Shown here: piece by piece, positions 59,426 to 64,000 of the stretch
Layout of the letters: every line of letters starts with the position of its first letter
Position numbering within the stretch: position 1 is the stretch's first letter
From: Malus domestica
Lineage: Eukaryota; Streptophyta; Magnoliopsida; Rosales; Rosaceae
DNA: 64,000 bases
Assembly: GCF_042453785.1 (NCBI RefSeq)
Contig: NC_091677.1
Span: 28,087,501-28,151,500, forward strand
Direction of reading: 5' to 3'
Position numbers and translations under genes: made by a program
Notes under the pieces: model-generated
Told to the model about the DNA's origin: nothing
Databases searched by the model: none
Seen by the model: the letters and a program-made list of their open reading frames with translations, nothing else

Positions 59426-60243
59426 CTAAAAATTCCATGGTGAACAACAAATCTGAACCTCCAACGAACCAAAGCCTCCAACGATGCTCTGATACCAATT
59501 GTTGTGCCTTGGCCCGTTCGTTAGTGCAGAAACGAGATTCAGATTACAACCTCACCAAATCACACTCAGCTGAATAGAATAAAATACAAGAAATAAAGAC
59601 ACCGAGAAATTTACGAGGTTCGGCAAAAACATGCTTACGTTCCCGGAGATATATTGCTCTTCACTATGAATAACAGTACAAGTACACATGAGTTAAATCA
59701 ACATAACTCAATCCCGAATCCCTTGCACATCCACTCATAGAATTTTCCCAAGAGTCTTACTCTACCCCAAGAGTTCTTTCACTAGAATACTTTTCACTTT
59801 AGCTCTCTTGATTTTCTCTCAACCCATGTTCAACCTTTCCCATGGGAGAGCCGAATGCTCTCTCCACCTTGGATGCTTACCTTCCCATTTTCTAAGCATT
59901 CCTCAATGCACAAATGTTGCATCTAGTTATAGGCATACACTAGTAACTATGCCAACAATCAAGACCAAAAAGTCAACCAAGACCAAAATGTCTTAAGTTC
60001 ACATGACATAATTATTACCTAGCCTACCTAGCATGCACCAAAGTCTATACCTAGTCTATAAAGTACAAATTTTCTCCATTTGTCATTTAATGCATAGAAG
60101 AGAAAACATGCACAATTGTGTGCAAGCAAACACAAAGTCAAGTCTTGCTTGCTTCCAACTTTGCTTGTGGTAGTCACCACGTCTTCAATTGTTGTCAACA
60201 CATGACTCATAATTACTCACAAATGTATGAGCCAAACACAACA
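59358..60243 (-). mobile_element. Copia fragment: LTR, PBS and start of gag
   Basis: On the minus strand, 60243-59500 is an LTR of 744 bp (TGTTGTGTTTGG...GGCACAACA), followed after AT by the primer-binding site TGGTATCAGAGC (59497-59486). At 59438 a gag start reads MEFLVEQFNGRGNFTL, the typical Copia gag beginning. The frame then breaks and, near 59357, joins the TBL pseudogene exon. The rest of the element, including the 3' LTR, is missing. Confidence 0.8.
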
Positions 60244-60652
60244 ATTTGATCGTTCATAGTTCTAGGAAGGTGAAAATTATGGTCTTACACCTGATGTTTG
60301 TGGAAAAATGAAAGTCGGGCCCAATTAGGAAAAAACACAAAGGAGAAACGTTAATTAACACTTTCCTACTGAAAAATGAAGCAATACTCCAAAGAAAGAT
60401 CTTTGGGTCTGGAGCCTAAGGACTACAAGATTTGAACCACTTATTTTAAATCATGCGGCCTTTATGAACCCGTTTTACTAGCCACTAGACACAAATCAAT
60501 GGGTCGGATCTCTCTCTTCAACGGTCCTGATTTCCTAGTCCTTGGACTCTAGACACAAAGATCCCGAGAAGATCTCGATTCACAACACGGAGCTCCTGGT
60601 TGCTAGCCTAATGATTTATTATTCATCAATCAAAAGTAAAAAAATTATCAAT

Positions 60653-62739
60653 TCAGCTTTGGAAGAGTGCTGCAATTAGAATTTGATTCCAAGAATCTGG
60701 AACACCAGGAAGACACCAGTGAGTGCAGTCTGTGCCGCGGCGGCCGCCGTATCCATAGACTGAAGGGTGACCGTCTTTTCTTAGTTGTGAAAGTGTTGTT
60801 ATGTCGAGCAAATGAACTGGCTTAAACACTATGCGCAAAACCTTTTTTAGGACAATTTCTGCTGGATGTGAACCTCCTGGATAATGTGACCCCAACACTG
60901 GTTCTGTTTGTCCTCGGCAGTTCTCCGACTTTGCATCACCCCATTCTCTTGGACTAGATGATCAGATTTTAGCACAAATAGAAGAAAGATCAGGCCAATA
61001 TGTTATGGGAAACAATGCTTAATCAAGACAGAAATTTCAAATATGCTCCATATATACATATTCTAACTCCTATGCTACACATTTAAGTTTAACCTAAATG
61101 TACGTATATACATATGAACTCATCTGGCAGTCCAAGAGTCAATATTGGATATGAAGTTTTACTTAGCCTTAATTAATTTGCAGTAGTAATTGACCAAAAA
61201 AAAACATTTTACATTAGTAAAAACAAAAGGATTTTTTAGTAAAAATTGTTTCTTTTTATATTTCATTTTCTTTTATTAACTTAAGTTGAAAATAAAACAT
61301 TCATGTACTGACCTATAAGTTCAAAATTAAAATATTGGTTTACTAAGCAATCAGTACTATGATCTACTAGTATTCTTCTTCATTTGTAAACGAGATATCT
61401 CAGGTTCGATTCACGTGTAACGGATTATAAGGGGGAAATTTTTGCTTGCACAATTACTTACTTCATGTGATCTGGAGAAACACCCTGGAAGAAGACCTGA
61501 GTTTTAGTAGAATCAACACTGGAATCTACCCATCTTGCCCATGTCCTCAGAGCTGTCTCGTAAGCCACCATGCGATCCATGTCTTTGTGTGTCCGTCCCT
61601 CGTATCGGACAAAATCCCACCTGCAATATTATATATTTTTTCCACCAAAACATGCACAATTTATAACAATATTGTATTTTCTACCAACCTTATGAATCCA
61701 AAACAATTAACATACTATCATATGATCTATAACGTACGGTTGTTTCCTTCCGGTATGAAGCCACCAGTGCCATGTATCAAAGACCAAGACGTCAAAGGTT
61801 CTCCAAAAATTTCCACTTTGAATCGAATCGAGCACTAGAACACGCCGGCTTCCCTCGAGGACGATATCTACTAGAAAGGCATTGCGCGAGAGCATGATCA
61901 AGATGTCGTATGCCTTCACAGTGGGAGAGACAATGCGTTAGGATTAAGATAACTAGGTTATCAGTTTGATCTCACTTGGCTTAATATAGCAAATAAAAGA
62001 AAAATTGACGAGACAAGGGGAAAGCTATATATCTCAATAGCTAAGTCTTACTGGAAATTTGAGTACAGATAGGCCTCCAATCTTGACTAGATCGTACTTA
62101 GCTTCTGGTGCTGATTTGTGAATCATGCATGTGAGAGACTGCCATTGATTCAAGCTCAGTGAGTCTCCTACAAACAGGATGCGTTTCCCTCTCAATCTTT
62201 GAAGAAAACTTCTTCCAGTGATCCTACACGTATAAATGATGATAAAGCAAACATGGTAATAAGTTGGATGTCGCAAGCGTATTCATTAAGTAATCTGACT
62301 TGCAGTTAAGGTTTAGGCTTTTGATTCTCAATCTAGCTAGACGATTATTTGTATTAGAGTTAGACACAGTGCAATAAAATAATTACCAACGAGACCTCAA
62401 AGAAGATGAAAAGAGATCGAACAAACCGTATGTATATACATACCTCGGTATCTGGCACGAAGTTGGCTGCCATCTGTATTTCTGATACTCCTTATCCGGT
62501 CGTCCATGGTTTTGGCAATTAAACTCCTTCTCTATGAATGGACAGTCAGTGGAAGTGTAGAGAGGATAAGACCTATCATAAACCCATTTCCCCTGGAAAA
62601 GGTCACAGCTTCCAATCCTTACAACATTTTTCGTTGCATTAATATTATCAACACCACCAAAGGCAACTTTCCCTTGGATTTGACACAAAAGACAGAAAAC
62701 CAATACTGCTGCAACACTTACGGAAATGGAAGTCTCCAT
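60653..62739 (-). CDS. TRICHOME BIREFRINGENCE-LIKE protein (PC-esterase/DUF231), 5 exons
   Basis: Exons 62739-62444, 62223-62052, 61913-61738, 61620-61462 and 60953-60653 join in frame with GT-AG introns to 367 aa, the usual size for the TBL38-TBL43 subgroup. The N terminus has a hydrophobic segment (about 6-20), a signal peptide or anchor for the Golgi. The TBL domain carries [19 protein letters not shown] (45-63) and conserved cysteines. The esterase GDSL motif is at 118-121 ([13 protein letters not shown]), and the C-terminal DxxH pair lies in [15 protein letters not shown] (D343, H346). TBL enzymes O-acetylate wall polysaccharides such as xylan, mannan or pectin. The substrate here cannot be told. 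All catalytic residues are present and there are no lesions. A truncated duplicate lies downstream. I leave the symbol open because the TBL number is uncertain. Confidence 0.93.
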
Positions 62740-64000
62740 GTGTTGGAACGAGAATGTATCACTTCTTGGTTAGAACTGATCTATTGATTTGCCACGTGAG
62801 TTTAAATAGTGGTTCTTCCTTTGCTTTTGTATTAAAATCCATAAATTTGTGTATTAGTCTTGCTTAATTGCTTTATTAACTCTTGTTTTATTTAAATAAC
62901 TAAAGAAACTCCTACCAATTCAAATGAAACTCCTTTCAAAGAGATGCCTTTGTTTTTTTCTCTTAAAACACAGATTGATGATGTACTAAATGTCAAAAAT
63001 TGTTAGCCTGTTGGCTTCATGCTACTAATGAAATGAGTAAAGCACCCTAATTAACCAATAAAATGTAGTACGAGATCACCAGATATATATTCTTAAGAAT
63101 AATATATGGATGTTGTATTAGACAATATTTGGGCCACTTGATCTTTAAAAGATATATACTGGCGGAGTGGCTATAAGCGTAGAGGACATCCTTATTGTTT
63201 CTTTTGTTTCTTTGTTTCTTTGTTTCTTTGTTTTTAATTTTTGGGTTTGAGATGCCCTTCTTGTTTCGTTTGTTGTAGCTTCTTAGTGGCCTTGGTCCTC
63301 CCTAACATGATAAGGTTTTTATTATTATTATTATTATTATTTATTTTTATTGTCAAAGGATAACATTATTAGATAGGAACATAAATGTTTACATAAATAG
63401 CTAGAGTATTGGTATAACCTAACATGTTAAGGTTTGGGTTTGATTATCTTGTTGTACAAGAAACTCAAGAGTAAATTGGATTACTTAGAGCATCCTTATA
63501 TGAAACTCATGATATTTAATGGCTTATGTCACAATTTGATATTTTGTACAACTTTTTATCCATTCGATATGTTAAATAAAAATGTCATTCTGTAATTTTT
63601 TTTTCATCTCTTTGTGGAGTTTAATTGTTGGGACAACTAATCAAATACTTCGAACACACAACAACATTTATTATGAATTGCATCACATATATTAAAAAAA
63701 ATCATAAAATAAACTTGACGGCTGCTGCCAAATTTGACAGCAGAAGCTTTTGCTTTTAATTGACTTAGCTCCTAAGAAAAAGGTTCAGTGAATTCATTTT
63801 CATTTTTTACTGTTGTACGTTTATATGCAAGTTTTGACATCTCCTTTGGAGATGCTCTTAATTTGGCTTTGATTTAGAAGGTGTATTTAATTGAGAATTT
63901 AAGAGACTTTAATAGATTTATAAATCCATGGATTTTTATGAAGTTTAATTGATTTGTAGAGATTTCATATAAATTTTTTATTCAATTCCCTCGAAATCTC
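62740..64000. other. Upstream region of TBL gene, no further gene
   Basis: AT-rich DNA with microsatellites (TTTCTTTG)n at 63199-63230 and (ATT)n at 63320-63342. GGTTTGGGTTTGATTATC near 63431 resembles a SINE B box without further support. No coding region, RNA gene or element boundary could be established. Confidence 0.4.

Noticed and set aside
61340..61440. Possible SINE in intron 4 of the TBL gene (GGTTCGATTCAC)
   Set aside because: A B-box-like match alone; no A box, tail or target duplication.

Overview
This is plant nuclear DNA. Genes have GT-AG introns, intergenic DNA is AT-rich, and most of the window is nested transposable elements. The three host gene families (4-coumarate:CoA ligase, a plastid ACT-domain protein, a TBL/DUF231 wall acetyltransferase) and the repeat types suggest a woody eudicot. 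My impression is Rosaceae, perhaps apple or pear; that rests on recall, not on a search. I see no tRNA, rRNA or CRISPR array and nothing bacterial.

Layout. 1-8261 is repeats: a long-LTR tail, the subterminal region and right end of a CACTA transposon carrying a small three-exon ORF, a ~340 bp tandem repeat, and two solo LTRs with perfect 5-bp target duplications. 8262-14363 holds a complete five-exon 4CL gene with three AC-type MYB sites and a TATA box upstream. 14700-16745 holds a SINE, a MITE and a foldback Mutator-like element with a 9-bp duplication. 16906-20837 is a gag-less Copia element. 21692-29729 is a young Ty3/Gypsy element with degraded gag, no pol and an antisense ORF. A SINE and a 5.9 kb Copia element on the minus strand follow, to 36168.

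36578-47354 (minus) is a complete ten-exon ACR11/ACR12-type gene coding for 290 aa. Its fourth intron is about 8 kb and is filled by LINE fragment, rearranged Gypsy copy (with the same antisense ORF) and LINE. 48961-57474 is almost all repeats: a long LTR nested in another LTR-like repeat, a PIF/Harbinger element in one arm of an inverted repeat, and a solo LTR of the Gypsy family. 57930-62739 is a tandem duplication of a TBL gene. The distal copy (60653-62739, minus) is intact, with five exons and 367 aa. The proximal copy has lost its 3' exons, has an in-frame stop, and its first exon is fused to a Copia gag start.

The host genes form no operon or cluster: 4CL feeds phenylpropanoid metabolism, ACR11 is a plastid nitrogen-assimilation regulator, and TBL acts on wall polysaccharides in the Golgi. 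The most interesting non-host signal is the antisense ORF of the Gypsy family. Its central part is nearly unchanged between two copies in this window whose surrounding DNA is heavily rearranged.
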